This document shows positions 27,571-36,883 of a stretch of 64,000 nucleotides of DNA, piece after piece; position 1 is the stretch's first letter; each line of letters opens with the position of its first letter. The notes under the pieces were generated by a model. The model searched no databases and had not been told where the DNA came from. It saw only the letters and a list, made by a program, of their open reading frames with translations. The DNA is from Aliiroseovarius sp. Z3 (GTDB lineage Bacteria; Pseudomonadota; Alphaproteobacteria; Rhodobacterales; Rhodobacteraceae): positions 372,001 through 436,000 of the forward strand of contig NZ_JAFMZK010000001.1 in assembly GCF_029105185.1 (NCBI RefSeq), read 5' to 3'. Position numbers and translations under genes: made by a program.

Positions 27571-28884
27571 TTACTTGCTGGCTTGCTCAAACCGGCGCAG
27601 CAGCGCGTCGCCACGCTCTTTTGCGCTGTCCATGGCCTCTTGTGCGGTTTTGTCACCGGCCCAGATGCCTTCCAGCTCTTCGTCGATGATGCCACGAATC
27701 TGGTCGAACGACCCCAGACGGATGCCATTGGAGTTGGCGGTTGGTTGCTTGGCAGTCATCTGGATCACAGCCACATCGGTGCCGGGGTTTTCGTCATAGA
27801 ACCCAGCCTCTTTCGTGGCCTCACCAGCCGCAACCGTGATCGGCAGATAACCGGTGTCCTGATGCCATTTTGCTTGAACCGGGGTTGATGACAGGAAGGA
27901 CAGGAATTCGCCTACGCCCTTGTATTCCTCGGCTTCGTGACCCTGCATCACCCACAGCGACGCACCACCGATGATGGTGTTTTGCGGCGCGTTGCCAACA
28001 CCTTCCCAATAGGGCAGCGGGCGCACATCAAAGGCAAACTCGGCCTCGGCCTTGATGCCGGCGTAGCCAGCCGAGCTTTCGGTGAACAGCGCGCATTCCC
28101 CTGCGCGGAAGTTCGCGCCACCTTCGTTGCGACGACCGGTATAGATGAACTTTCCGTCCTTGGCCCATTCACCCATCTTGCTCAGATGCGCGACCTGAAC
28201 CTCGCCGTTCAAGGCAAGTTCGGTGTCGGTTCCGGCAAAGCCGTTATCTTTCGTGGCAAACGGAACATCGTGATAGGCTGACAGGTTCTCAAGGTGGATC
28301 CAGCTTTGCCATGCGGTGACCAGCGGGCAGTCTTCACCACCAGCCTTCAGCTGCTCCAACACCGCATCCACGTTCTGCCAGGTGGACAGATCGGTATCGG
28401 GATCCACGCCTGCCGCTTCCATCGCGTCGCGGTTCACCCACAACACGGGCGTGGAGGAGTTGAAAGGCAAGGACAGCATTTGCCCATCGGCGCTGGTGTA
28501 ATAACCTTTGACCGCGCCGATATAAGCGTCGGAGTCAAATTCCGCCCCGCTTTCGGCCATAACTTCATAGACAGGCTTGATGGCCCCACCGGCCGCCATC
28601 ATGGTCGCGGTTCCGACCTCGAACACCATCAGAACATGGGGTTGTTCGCCTGCTCGGAAGGCGGCGATCCCGGCATTCAGGGTTTCGGAATAGTTACCCT
28701 TGTGGCTTGCGACCACGGTATAATCGCTCTGACTTGCGTTGAACTCCTCGACCTGTGCGGCCACAAGCTCGCCCAGACGGCCGGTAAAGGCGTGCCAGAA
28801 TTGGATTTCGGTCTGCGCGTATGCCCCAATCGGGGACATCGCAGTGGTTGCGGCAGCAATAGCGCCAAACACGAGCTTTTTCAC
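27571..28884 (-). CDS. ugpB: sn-glycerol-3-phosphate-binding periplasmic protein UgpB
   Basis: The 437-residue binding protein has a signal peptide ending near APIGAYA-type sequence (SPIGAYAQTEIQFWHAF) and UgpB-like features such as FNASQSDYTVV and YTSADGQMLSLPFNSS. The start is a GTG at 28884, because a full aggagg site sits six bases upstream; the ATG seven codons earlier lacks one. It heads the ugpBAEC run and diverges from a LysR regulator. The ligand is probably glycerol-3-phosphate or a glycerophosphodiester. Confidence 0.88.
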   Translation of the reverse strand: MKKLVFGAIAAATTAMSPIGAYAQTEIQFWHAFTGRLGELVAAQVEEFNASQSDYTVVASHKGNYSETLNAGIAAFRAGEQPHVLMVFEVGTATMMAAGGAIKPVYEVMAESGAEFDSDAYIGAVKGYYTSADGQMLSLPFNSSTPVLWVNRDAMEAAGVDPDTDLSTWQNVDAVLEQLKAGGEDCPLVTAWQSWIHLENLSAYHDVPFATKDNGFAGTDTELALNGEVQVAHLSKMGEWAKDGKFIYTGRRNEGGANFRAGECALFTESSAGYAGIKAEAEFAFDVRPLPYWEGVGNAPQNTIIGGASLWVMQGHEAEEYKGVGEFLSFLSSTPVQAKWHQDTGYLPITVAAGEATKEAGFYDENPGTDVAVIQMTAKQPTANSNGIRLGSFDQIRGIIDEELEGIWAGDKTAQEAMDSAKERGDALLRRFEQASK

Positions 28885-29017
28885 ATCATCCTCCTTGCAC
28901 CACAAAAGGTGCGTTTCCCAGGTGTGTCACGCAGCCAGATCGGCGCAATTTGCCAGCCTGCCCCGCGTGTCTGGCAAAAGGGTTACATCCCGCATGACAT
29001 AATGCAAGAATATTTAG

Positions 29018-29053
29018 TGTAACGGTTTTATAACACGGCATTATACTGTAACG
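29018..29053. promoter_or_regulatory. repeated TGTAACG between ugpB and the LysR gene
   Basis: TGTAACG occurs at 29018-29024 and 29047-29053, 29 bases apart, in an AT-rich gap that also contains the palindromic GCAT-N6-ATGC to the left. The position just upstream of the LysR start suits a binding region for that regulator. The assignment is tentative. Confidence 0.35.
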
Positions 29054-29080
29054 CTGCCCTTGTCTGGAAAGGAAGATCGC

Positions 29081-29983
29081 ATGACACATCCGCTGCGGCT
29101 GCGCCAGCTCGAAGCCCTTATGGCCGTCACACATCACGGTTCCATGACACGTGGCGCGCAAGAACTGGGCATCAGCCAGCCTGCAGTGAGTCGCCTTCTG
29201 TCGGATCTGCGCGAGGTATTGGGGTTCAATCTGTTCAACCGTCGCGACGGGCGTCTGGTGCCAACGCAGGAGGTTCGATTTCTGCTGCCCGACATCCGGC
29301 GGGTGCTGGACATGATGCACCAGATTTCAGAGGCCAGTCAGAACATCACCGAAAAGAAAGCCGGGCATCTGCGCATTGCCTGTTTGCCCGGATTTGCAAC
29401 CAGCCACCTTCCCGGCATCGTGGCCGCGTTCCTGCGCGACCGTCCGGGCGTCAGTGTCACCCTGGAACCCGATCGCCCCGAACGCATTCTGGAATGGATG
29501 GTGGGCGAACAATATGATTTCGGGATCACCGACGGGTTTGAAGGCCATCCCGCCGTCGAAAGCGAACATATCGACATCCGCACCGTCTGCGTGTTTCCAG
29601 AGGGGCATCGGCTGGCGTCCCTGAAAATCATCAGCCCACAAGATCTGGCCGATGAAAACCTGATACACACGCGCCGCGACAGCGCCTTTTTTCGCGATCT
29701 GAACGAAGCGTTTCAGAAGGCCAACACAACCATCAACTCTCTGGTGGAATCGCGTCAGTTCACCGCCGCATGCGAGATGGTCTGCCAGAGCATCGGTGTT
29801 TCGGTTGTCAGCGCGGTGGATGCGGCGAAATACATTGGCCAGGGTCTTGATCACCGCCCGTTCACGCCGACCATACCGCATCGGTTGTCGCTGGTCCGTC
29901 CCACGCTGAAACAGCCCTCGATGATTTCGCTTGAATTCATGGAAGCCTTCTCGGCAAGCCTTGCGCCCTATAAACTACCCTGA
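29081..29983 (+). CDS. LysR family transcriptional regulator
   Basis: The 300-residue protein has an N-terminal LysR helix-turn-helix (about 8-65, with GSMTRGAQELGISQPAVSRL) and a periplasmic-binding-protein-like effector domain. The ATG at 29081 follows ggaaaggaag; a TTG frame seven codons upstream is less likely. It is divergent from ugpB, so it probably controls that operon in place of the Pho control known in E. coli; effector unknown. Confidence 0.88.
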   Translation: MTHPLRLRQLEALMAVTHHGSMTRGAQELGISQPAVSRLLSDLREVLGFNLFNRRDGRLVPTQEVRFLLPDIRRVLDMMHQISEASQNITEKKAGHLRIACLPGFATSHLPGIVAAFLRDRPGVSVTLEPDRPERILEWMVGEQYDFGITDGFEGHPAVESEHIDIRTVCVFPEGHRLASLKIISPQDLADENLIHTRRDSAFFRDLNEAFQKANTTINSLVESRQFTAACEMVCQSIGVSVVSAVDAAKYIGQGLDHRPFTPTIPHRLSLVRPTLKQPSMISLEFMEAFSASLAPYKLP

Positions 29984-30009
29984 AGCGCGTACGTCGGCCC
30001 CAGTTCCGC

Positions 30010-30264
30010 TCAGGCGTCGCCGACCTTGTCTTTTAGCCAGCGCGCGCGCGCCTGCTGTTCGCGCACCATGTCCAGCTTCAGCGCCAGCCGGTCCCTTTTT
30101 GATGGCTTAGTCGCCGCGTCAAACTCGTCCTGAAGCAACCGGGCCTTCTTTTCGAGCTTCGACAAGATCTTGTCGACATGAGATGGCTTGATCTTCTGAG
30201 CCTTCCCCTGCTCAAGCCGACCGTAATACTTGTCCAGTTTCTCAACGGCGCTTTCAAGTCCCAT
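30010..30264 (-). CDS. small charged coiled-coil protein, function unknown
   Basis: The 84-residue protein is rich in Lys, Glu and Arg and almost all helix (for example VEKLDKYYGRLEQGKAQKI and ILSKLEKKARLLQDEF), with heptad-like spacing of Leu. No signal peptide or membrane segment is seen. The ATG at 30264 has gggggt upstream at good distance. It is convergent with the LysR gene and follows nothing closely. I do not recognise a named family. Confidence 0.6.
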   Translation of the reverse strand: MGLESAVEKLDKYYGRLEQGKAQKIKPSHVDKILSKLEKKARLLQDEFDAATKPSKRDRLALKLDMVREQQARARWLKDKVGDA

Positions 30265-30333
30265 GGTGACCCCCGATTTGCGACAGCGCATGATACAGCC
30301 TGAAGGTAATGGGAATATGACAGGCTTGCCGGA

Positions 30334-32166
30334 TCATTGCGCCGTATCCTTCTGCTTGTCTTTGATAGCGGCCCGAACGATGGCCATCAGCTCGTCATCA
30401 TCAAGCGCAAGGATACGTTCGACCTCGGCCATCGCGTCGTCGCGTTCGATGTAATAGGCGCGTGCAGCCCCCAGCAGATCTCGCATTGCCGAATAGGCAT
30501 AGCTGGAGTCATTCAGAAATGACGTCGCAACTGAGGCTTCCAGTTCGTGTTGGCGGATCAAGGCTTCAATCCTTGTGTTTGTCTCGCGCGCGTCGGTTTC
30601 CACCTGCATCCGTTCCTGATCCAGCCACAGGCTTGAACGGTCATCGGGGTCGGCCAGATCAAGCTGGCGAATTTCGACAAGAATGCGCGCGATTTGGGTG
30701 CGAAGTTGATTGTACAGATCGGTCACGGCCCCTTGCCGCCGCACGGTGTAGCGGTCGACGTTGCGACGCAGGTGTTTGATCGCCTTCACCGCCCGAACGA
30801 TCCGTCCCGCCACATCGCGGAGCGTATAGATATCATCCATTACATCCGCAGGCATGTCCTTCGATCCGATCCGCGTGGCAAATTCGACAATCGCGGCGTA
30901 AAGCGTCTTGATCCGCGCTTCGTATCGTTCGTCGATATCAAACTCGACTGATCTGCGACTGGCCCGAACGGTGGCGGCGATGTCCTTTGATGCAAACACG
31001 TCGTTCCGGTGAAGGTTCAGCCCGTGCAATGTCAATTCGACAGCGTTGTCATAGAGGTGCTTAACTTCAAGCCGCATCGCGGTTTCGACTGTCTTTGGAA
31101 ATTCGTCCACCGCTTCGGACAGATATTTCGGTTGGCTCAGATCCTCGTCAGGCGGCGTGATTGTCCGTTCCAGAAATCCGATCAGACGGTTCAGAAACGG
31201 CAGCATCAGGACGACACCCAATGTGTTGAAGATGGTGTGAAACACCGCCAGTTTCAGGGCGTAATCCGTGTCAGGGATACCAACACCGGCCGATATGAAA
31301 TCAACGCTTTGACGGATTGGTCCAATGAACGCCAGCGCGACCCCGGCGGTCAAAAGATTGAAAAGCAGATGCGCCAGCGCAAGACGTTTGCCCTGATAAT
31401 TCGCCGTGAAAGATCCTATGATCGCGGTGATGGTGGTGCCGATATTGGCCCCAATGGCCAGCGCCAATGCGTTTTCATATGAAATCTGCCCCGCCGCCAG
31501 CGCGGTGATGATCAGGGTCATGGTGGCATGGCTGGACTGCATGACCACGGTCGCCGCTGCCCCGACCAGCGTATAGACCGCAAGCCCCAGCAGCCCTGTC
31601 ATAGCAAACCGGGTCAGGTCGAACTGATCCTTGAAGGCCTCGAACCCTTCTTTCATGTGGTGAATGCCCAGAAACAGGAAGCCCAGCCCGGCCAGAACCA
31701 GCCCGACCCCGCGCAGGTATTTGTTTTTCTGGAACACCAGCACAATCGCGACCGCCAGCATCGGCAGCGCGTAAGAGGCAATGTTGACCTTCAGCCCAAA
31801 CCCAGCCACCAGCCACGCCCCGGTGGTGGTACCGATATTGGCCCCGAAGATGATCCCGACGCCCGCCAGCAGCGTGATCAGCCCCGCTGACAAGAACGAT
31901 ATGGTGATCACCGACACCAGTGAACTGGACTGCATGATCGTCGTCGACAGGATACCGAAGCCCATGGACTTCGCGACCGAGCCTGTGGCTTTTTCCAGCA
32001 CGGTTTCCAGCAACCCGCCGCTGAACAGCTTGAAGCCATCCTCCAGCATCAGCATCCCGAACAGAAAGATCGCGACACCCGCCGCAATCTCCTGAAAATC
32101 CCGACTGGCCCAAAAGCCGAAACCAAGGGCCATCAGGATCACCGGCAAAAGGAGTTTCTTCATCAT
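30334..32166 (-). CDS. Na/Pi cotransporter family protein with PhoU-like C-terminal domain
   Basis: The 610-residue protein has an N-terminal membrane half with two inverted Na/Pi-cotransporter repeats, each with the QSS motif (MQSSSLVSVITI near 80 and MQSSHATMTLI near 206), then a long soluble helical region (from about 340) resembling PhoU. Such proteins move phosphate with sodium, or regulate phosphate balance. I start at the MMKKLLLP double Met at 32166, which begins a hydrophobic segment; the 22 residues further upstream look non-coding. It is divergent from the TRAP operon. Confidence 0.88.
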   Translation of the reverse strand: MMKKLLLPVILMALGFGFWASRDFQEIAAGVAIFLFGMLMLEDGFKLFSGGLLETVLEKATGSVAKSMGFGILSTTIMQSSSLVSVITISFLSAGLITLLAGVGIIFGANIGTTTGAWLVAGFGLKVNIASYALPMLAVAIVLVFQKNKYLRGVGLVLAGLGFLFLGIHHMKEGFEAFKDQFDLTRFAMTGLLGLAVYTLVGAAATVVMQSSHATMTLIITALAAGQISYENALALAIGANIGTTITAIIGSFTANYQGKRLALAHLLFNLLTAGVALAFIGPIRQSVDFISAGVGIPDTDYALKLAVFHTIFNTLGVVLMLPFLNRLIGFLERTITPPDEDLSQPKYLSEAVDEFPKTVETAMRLEVKHLYDNAVELTLHGLNLHRNDVFASKDIAATVRASRRSVEFDIDERYEARIKTLYAAIVEFATRIGSKDMPADVMDDIYTLRDVAGRIVRAVKAIKHLRRNVDRYTVRRQGAVTDLYNQLRTQIARILVEIRQLDLADPDDRSSLWLDQERMQVETDARETNTRIEALIRQHELEASVATSFLNDSSYAYSAMRDLLGAARAYYIERDDAMAEVERILALDDDELMAIVRAAIKDKQKDTAQ

Positions 32167-32277
32167 GGGCGCATGTTTACGCGTTTCTCTGAAACATACC
32201 ATGCCGCAAATCAATCCAGAGAAGCATTGCACCTTTAGAAGAATTATCGTTCCCTATGCGCCAATTAGGGGGGTGCA

Positions 32278-32793
32278 TTGGAACAACTAACATCAGTCAC
32301 AATGAAGGCACTGGCCATAGCGCTGATCGTGATGATGTGCGCGATCGTCGTGCAGGTAGTGGCCAGCGCGCTCGACATCAATCCGATTGTCGCCTTTACA
32401 ACGGCGCTGCCCCTGTTGGGCAAGGCCATCACGCTGAACTCTCTGCTTGATTTTCAATGGCATCTCTTGGTGATGGTCGGATTGATCCCTGCCGAGCTGG
32501 TCTGGCTGGCAAACAAACATGTGCGGGTGGATTTCCTGTATCAGAACCGAAGCGACCGGATGCAGGCCCGCATTGATCTGGTGGGCAACCTGATCTTCGC
32601 GGTGCCGTTCTTTGCGCTGGGGCTGCCTGCAGCCTGGAGCTTCATGACCCGCGCCTGGACATCGGACGAAGGCGGGCGCAATGGCGGGCTGAACGATCTG
32701 TGGCTGATCAAGGCGGTGCTGCCCTTGGGGCTGGGCCTCTTGGCCCTCGCGATCCTGATCGAAACCCTTCGCCTGATCCGGGCCAGCCGATGA
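32278..32793 (+). CDS. dctQ: TRAP transporter small membrane subunit
   Basis: The 171-residue protein has four predicted membrane segments and the DctQ-family segment WHLLVMVGLIPAELVWLANK near residue 61. The start is a TTG at 32278 preceded by aggggggt; an ATG at 32302 is the alternative. It overlaps the large subunit by 4 bases (ATGA). Confidence 0.85.
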   Translation: MEQLTSVTMKALAIALIVMMCAIVVQVVASALDINPIVAFTTALPLLGKAITLNSLLDFQWHLLVMVGLIPAELVWLANKHVRVDFLYQNRSDRMQARIDLVGNLIFAVPFFALGLPAAWSFMTRAWTSDEGGRNGGLNDLWLIKAVLPLGLGLLALAILIETLRLIRASR

Positions 32794-34103
32794 GCGAGAG
32801 CCTCATGCCTCTTGCCATGGCGGGCCTGACGCTGGCTGCGATCTTCGCGGGCTATCGTGTCGGTATGGTTCTGGCCGGGTCGGCGGCACTGTTCATCCTG
32901 ATTTCCGACCTGCCGGTCGCCTATTTCAACCTGCTGATCAGCCGGATTTATGCCAATGTCCTGTCCAACTGGCTGCTGGTTGCGGTGCCGATGTTCATCT
33001 TCATGGGGCTGATCCTTGAAATCTCAGGCGCCGCCGAACGGTCGCTGAAGGCCGCGCAACGGGCCTTGGGGGGCAGCGCGGCAGGGATGGGGTTTTCGGT
33101 CCTTGTGATCGGGGTGTTGCTGGCCGCGTCCTCGGGCATTGTCGGGGCGTCGGTCGTGCTCTTGGCCCTGCTCGCCCTGCCCCGGCTTGAGGAAGTGGGG
33201 TATGACAAACCCACCTCGGCAGGGCTGATCGCGGCGTCCGGCACGCTGGCGATCCTGATCCCGCCGTCGGTGATGCTGATCGTCCTGGGCGATCAGTTGC
33301 AAACCCCGGTGCCCGACATGTTTGCGGGCGCCATCGGGCCGGGGCTGTTGCTGGTGCTAGTCTATGGCGCCTATGTCATCTGGCGCGCACGGGGTTTGCC
33401 CGCACAACCCCGACATGACAATATCTCAATACCGCGCCTGATCTTCGATCTGGTCCCCTTGCTTGCGCTGGTCATCTCGGTCCTTGGGTCCATCGTCGCG
33501 GGGCTTGCCACCCCGACCGAAGCCAGCGGTCTTGGTGCATTCGGCGCGGTTCTGATCACGCTGCTTTACCGCAAGTTCAGCATCGCCATGCTGATGGAGG
33601 CCGCGACCCGCACCGTCACCACCACATCGGTCGTGCTGTTCGTAATGATCGGCGCGACCTGTTTTTCCGCCGTATTCAAAGGCGTCGGCGGCGATGATCT
33701 AGTCGAAGCTGGCATCACCGCTTTCGGAACCGAACCTTACACGGTTCTGGCCGTGGTCATGGCCGCGATCTTCCTGTTGGGCTTCGTGCTGGACTGGCTG
33801 GAAATTACGCTTATCCTCATGCCCATCTTCGCGCCCATCGTGGCGGGGCTGGATTTCGGCAATGGGTTGTCGGGGGATGCGCTTCTGATCTGGTTCGGCA
33901 TTCTGGTCGCCGTGAACCTGCAAACCTCGTTCCTGACGCCGCCTTTCGGCTTTTCGCTGTTCTATCTGCGCGGCGCGGCGGGCGAGGCATTGACGACCCC
34001 GCAAATCTATCGCGGCGTGTTGCCCTTCATCGCGCTTCAAGTGCTGGTGCTGGTGCTGCTGATCCTGTTTCCCGGTCTGATCACCGGCCTGACATCATCT
34101 TAA
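32790..34103 (+). CDS. dctM: TRAP transporter large membrane subunit
   Basis: The 437-residue protein has about twelve predicted membrane segments typical of DctM, with SGIVGASVVLLALLALPR near 110 and GLATPTEASGLGAFGA near 240. The ATG at 32790 overlaps the dctQ stop; the frame further upstream lies inside dctQ. It forms the sodium-driven uptake channel with DctQ. Confidence 0.92.
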   Translation: MSESLMPLAMAGLTLAAIFAGYRVGMVLAGSAALFILISDLPVAYFNLLISRIYANVLSNWLLVAVPMFIFMGLILEISGAAERSLKAAQRALGGSAAGMGFSVLVIGVLLAASSGIVGASVVLLALLALPRLEEVGYDKPTSAGLIAASGTLAILIPPSVMLIVLGDQLQTPVPDMFAGAIGPGLLLVLVYGAYVIWRARGLPAQPRHDNISIPRLIFDLVPLLALVISVLGSIVAGLATPTEASGLGAFGAVLITLLYRKFSIAMLMEAATRTVTTTSVVLFVMIGATCFSAVFKGVGGDDLVEAGITAFGTEPYTVLAVVMAAIFLLGFVLDWLEITLILMPIFAPIVAGLDFGNGLSGDALLIWFGILVAVNLQTSFLTPPFGFSLFYLRGAAGEALTTPQIYRGVLPFIALQVLVLVLLILFPGLITGLTSS

Positions 34104-34116
34104 TGGGAGGAAACTT

Positions 34117-35136
34117 ATGAAAACGACCTACATGCTGGCGACTGTCGCCGCCCTTGCCGCAACAGGCGCGACCGCCGAAACCTTCACCCTGCAAAGTGCC
34201 TTTGGTGGCTTGCCGGTGCTCGACCCGACCGCCAAACGCTTTGTTGCCAATGTCTCGGCCCTGACCGGGGGCGAGGTCGAGTTCAACTATCTGCTCGCTG
34301 GCGAAATGTCCCCGCCCTTTGAGATTTTCGACAATGTCAGTGTCGGCGCCATCGACGCGGGCTGGTCCTTCGCTGCCTATGCCAGCGGCAAGGAACCGGC
34401 TGCCGCCCTGTTCGGGTCGGTGCCGTTCGGGGGCGACCCGCTGTCTTATATAAGCTGGCTGAACCATGGCGGCGGGCTTGAGCTTTGGCGCGAAATCTAT
34501 GCCCCCTACAACCTTGTGCCGATGTCCTGCGGCGTGATCCTGTCCGAAGCTGGCGGCTGGTATACCAAGGAAATCAACACCCCCGAAGACCTGCAAGGGC
34601 TGAACATCCGCATCGGCGGGTTGGGCGGCGATATTCTGGCCAAGCTGGGCGCCAACGCGATGTCCCTTCCGACCGGCGAGATTTCCACATCGCTGGAAAC
34701 CGGGCGGTTGGACGCGACCGAGCTGAGCTTCCCGCTGGTCGACAAGCTTCTAGGCTTCGACAAGGTGGCCAAGAACTACTATTTCCCCGGCTGGCACCAA
34801 CCGGCGGGCTTTATCGAGTTCTATATGAACAAGGATAAATGGGACGGGCTGACCGACGGTCAGCGCACCGCGATCGAAGTCTCTTGCAGTGACGCGAACC
34901 TTTATGCGCTGGGGTCTGCCGCCGGGGCGCAAAGCGAGGTGCTGGAAGGTTTCCGCGCCAATGGTGTGAACGTCGCCCGCCTGCCCGACAGCGTGATGGA
35001 GGCGTTACGCGCCGCGGCGGACGAGGTCTATGCCGAGAAATCCGCCGAGGACGAGATGTTCAAGCGCGTGATTGACAGCTATCGCGCCTATGCCGCGAAT
35101 TATCGCGAATATCAGGACCTGACCGACCTGAACTGA
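34117..35136 (+). CDS. dctP: TRAP transporter periplasmic solute-binding protein
   Basis: The 339-residue protein has a signal peptide (MKTTYMLATVAALAATGATA) and a DctP fold, including the segment INTPEDLQGLNIRIGG near 152 and ETGRLDATELSFP near 193, where the family arginine and ligand contacts lie. A strong gggagg site precedes the ATG. It follows the membrane subunits by 13 bases. The ligand cannot be predicted reliably, though organic acids are usual. Confidence 0.9.
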   Translation: MKTTYMLATVAALAATGATAETFTLQSAFGGLPVLDPTAKRFVANVSALTGGEVEFNYLLAGEMSPPFEIFDNVSVGAIDAGWSFAAYASGKEPAAALFGSVPFGGDPLSYISWLNHGGGLELWREIYAPYNLVPMSCGVILSEAGGWYTKEINTPEDLQGLNIRIGGLGGDILAKLGANAMSLPTGEISTSLETGRLDATELSFPLVDKLLGFDKVAKNYYFPGWHQPAGFIEFYMNKDKWDGLTDGQRTAIEVSCSDANLYALGSAAGAQSEVLEGFRANGVNVARLPDSVMEALRAAADEVYAEKSAEDEMFKRVIDSYRAYAANYREYQDLTDLN

Positions 35137-35140
35137 GCTG

Positions 35141-35173
35141 ATGCGCCGCGCCTCGATCCGGGGCGCGGCGCAT
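35141..35173 (+). terminator. strong 12-bp hairpin between dctP and the hydrolase gene
   Basis: ATGCGCCGCGCC (35141-35152) and GGCGCGGCGCAT (35162-35173) form a perfect 12-base stem with a nine-base loop, starting four bases after the dctP stop. No T-run follows. It is more likely a partial terminator or 3'-end protector that raises dctP message over the downstream gene than a full stop. Confidence 0.6.
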
Positions 35174-35195
35174 ACAAAATTCCTGGGACCGCACT

Positions 35196-36110
35196 GTGAC
35201 CTATGCCCTGAAAGATTTCGGCTCCTACACCGTGGGCGGGCGACTTCTGCACGTGACCGAAGGCACCCCGCGCAAGGTGCAGTTCACCCGCAGCGTGTCC
35301 TTCACGGTTGATCCGCGCGGCCATTTCGCCGTCGAACATGCCTATGTGCAATATTTCGTGCCGCAGGACCGGCGCCCCGGCCCGCCCGTGGTGCTGGTCC
35401 ATGGTGGCGGCATGTCCGGCAGTTGTTGGGAGACCACGCCGGACGGACGACCCGGCTGGCTGCACCTTCTGCTGACCCTCGGATACGAGGTGCATGTGAT
35501 CGACAATGTGGAACGGGGCCGCGCCGGGTTTGCCCCCGGCCTGTGGGACGGCGATCCGTTCCTGCGCAGTCTGGAAGAAGCGTGGAGCCTGTTCCGCATC
35601 GGCCCCGCCGATGGTTTCCCCACGCGCACACCCTTCCCCGGCCAGCTCTTCCCCGTGGACCAGTTTGAGACCTTCGCGCAGTCTTTCGTGCCGCGCTGGC
35701 TGGGCACCACACCGCTGCAATCCGCCGCGCTACTGTCCGTGCTGGACCGCACCGGCCCGGCATTGGTCATCTGTCACAGCCAAGGGGCCGAGGTCACGTT
35801 TGACGCGCTGGCTGCGGCCCCCGACCTGTTTGACGGGATCATCGCCGTTGAACCGTCCAGTTTACCAGAGGACACGCAGAGCCTGTCCGGCCGCCCCGTC
35901 GTGATCTGCGCCGGGGATTTCCTTGACACCGACCCGGACTGGCAGGCCCGCGCGCAGGGCTGGGAACAGTTTGCACAAAATGCAAAAAGCACACGCTACC
36001 TTGACGCTTCCGCGTTCACGCCCGGCAACAGCCACATGATGATGATGGACGCCAACAACGCCGAGGTGTTGAATGGGGCATTGAACGCGTTGGCGACAAT
36101 TCGGGTCTAA
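35196..36110 (+). CDS. alpha/beta hydrolase (esterase-like) of the TRAP operon
   Basis: The 304-residue protein has an alpha/beta hydrolase fold with oxyanion segment VVLVHGGGMSGSCW near 66, the nucleophile Ser in VICHSQGAEVT near 190 and a likely catalytic His in NSHMMMMD near 284. The nucleophile elbow is Cys-X-Ser-X-Gly, not the usual Gly-X-Ser-X-Gly. There is no signal peptide. The start is GTG at 35196; no in-frame ATG is near. Its place after dctQMP suggests it cleaves an ester or amide taken up by that transporter. Its end overlaps the convergent permease gene end. Confidence 0.78.
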   Translation: MTYALKDFGSYTVGGRLLHVTEGTPRKVQFTRSVSFTVDPRGHFAVEHAYVQYFVPQDRRPGPPVVLVHGGGMSGSCWETTPDGRPGWLHLLLTLGYEVHVIDNVERGRAGFAPGLWDGDPFLRSLEEAWSLFRIGPADGFPTRTPFPGQLFPVDQFETFAQSFVPRWLGTTPLQSAALLSVLDRTGPALVICHSQGAEVTFDALAAAPDLFDGIIAVEPSSLPEDTQSLSGRPVVICAGDFLDTDPDWQARAQGWEQFAQNAKSTRYLDASAFTPGNSHMMMMDANNAEVLNGALNALATIRV

Positions 36111-36883
36111 AGGCGGCTGCCTGTCTTGAGTTCAAACCGCCGGAACAGAAGCGCGATGATCCCGGCAATGATCATGTAAAACAGGGCCAGCAGCAGCAAT
36201 GGTTCGTAGACAATGAACAAGTCCGACCGAACGCGCGACGAGACCGCATATATCTCGACCACCGTGATCGTGGCCACCAGAGGCGTTGCCTTGAGTTGCA
36301 GAATAGTCTCGCCGCCCAAGGTGGGCAGGACGTTGCGGATGGCCTGCGGCAACCAGATGCGGCGAAACATGGTGAAACGGGGCATTCCGAACGCGTTTGC
36401 GGCTTCCAACTGCCCCTTGTTGACGCCCGCGAACGCCCCACGCATCACCTCGCCCTCATACCCCGCATAGGACAGGGTCAGCGCCAGCACCGCATAGGGC
36501 CAGGCCTGCCGCAGATAGGGCCACAGCTCGCTGCCGCGTATCCACGGAATTTGGGGGAACAGCGACCCCAGCCCGTAGTATAGCAGCCAGATTTGCAGCA
36601 ATAGCGGCGTGCCGCGAATGATGGTGCAGAAGGTCTTGGCGGGCATGGACAGATACCAAGGGCCGATGGCCTGCGCGAGACCAAGGGGGATCGCCAGAAG
36701 AAACCCGACAACCGTGGTCACAACCAGTATCCAGATCGTCCGCCACGCCCCTTCGATCGCCAACGGAGCGTATTCCGGGATCCAGTCCCAGCGCAGCGAG
36801 ATCGCGCACCAGACCACAAGTCCGGCAAACAGCGCCATCAGCACGATCCGGTGCGGTTGCAAAAGACTGCGCCAACCCATCAT
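36107..36883 (-). CDS. basic amino acid ABC transporter permease (HisM/AotM-like)
   Basis: The 258-residue membrane protein belongs to the polar amino acid permease family, with the loop QLEAANAFGMPRFTMFRRI near residue 165 that docks the ATPase. The start at 36883 overlaps the previous stop by 4 bases; the longer frame upstream lies inside the neighbour gene. It pairs with the permease encoded upstream. Confidence 0.9.
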   Translation of the reverse strand: MMGWRSLLQPHRIVLMALFAGLVVWCAISLRWDWIPEYAPLAIEGAWRTIWILVVTTVVGFLLAIPLGLAQAIGPWYLSMPAKTFCTIIRGTPLLLQIWLLYYGLGSLFPQIPWIRGSELWPYLRQAWPYAVLALTLSYAGYEGEVMRGAFAGVNKGQLEAANAFGMPRFTMFRRIWLPQAIRNVLPTLGGETILQLKATPLVATITVVEIYAVSSRVRSDLFIVYEPLLLLALFYMIIAGIIALLFRRFELKTGSRL

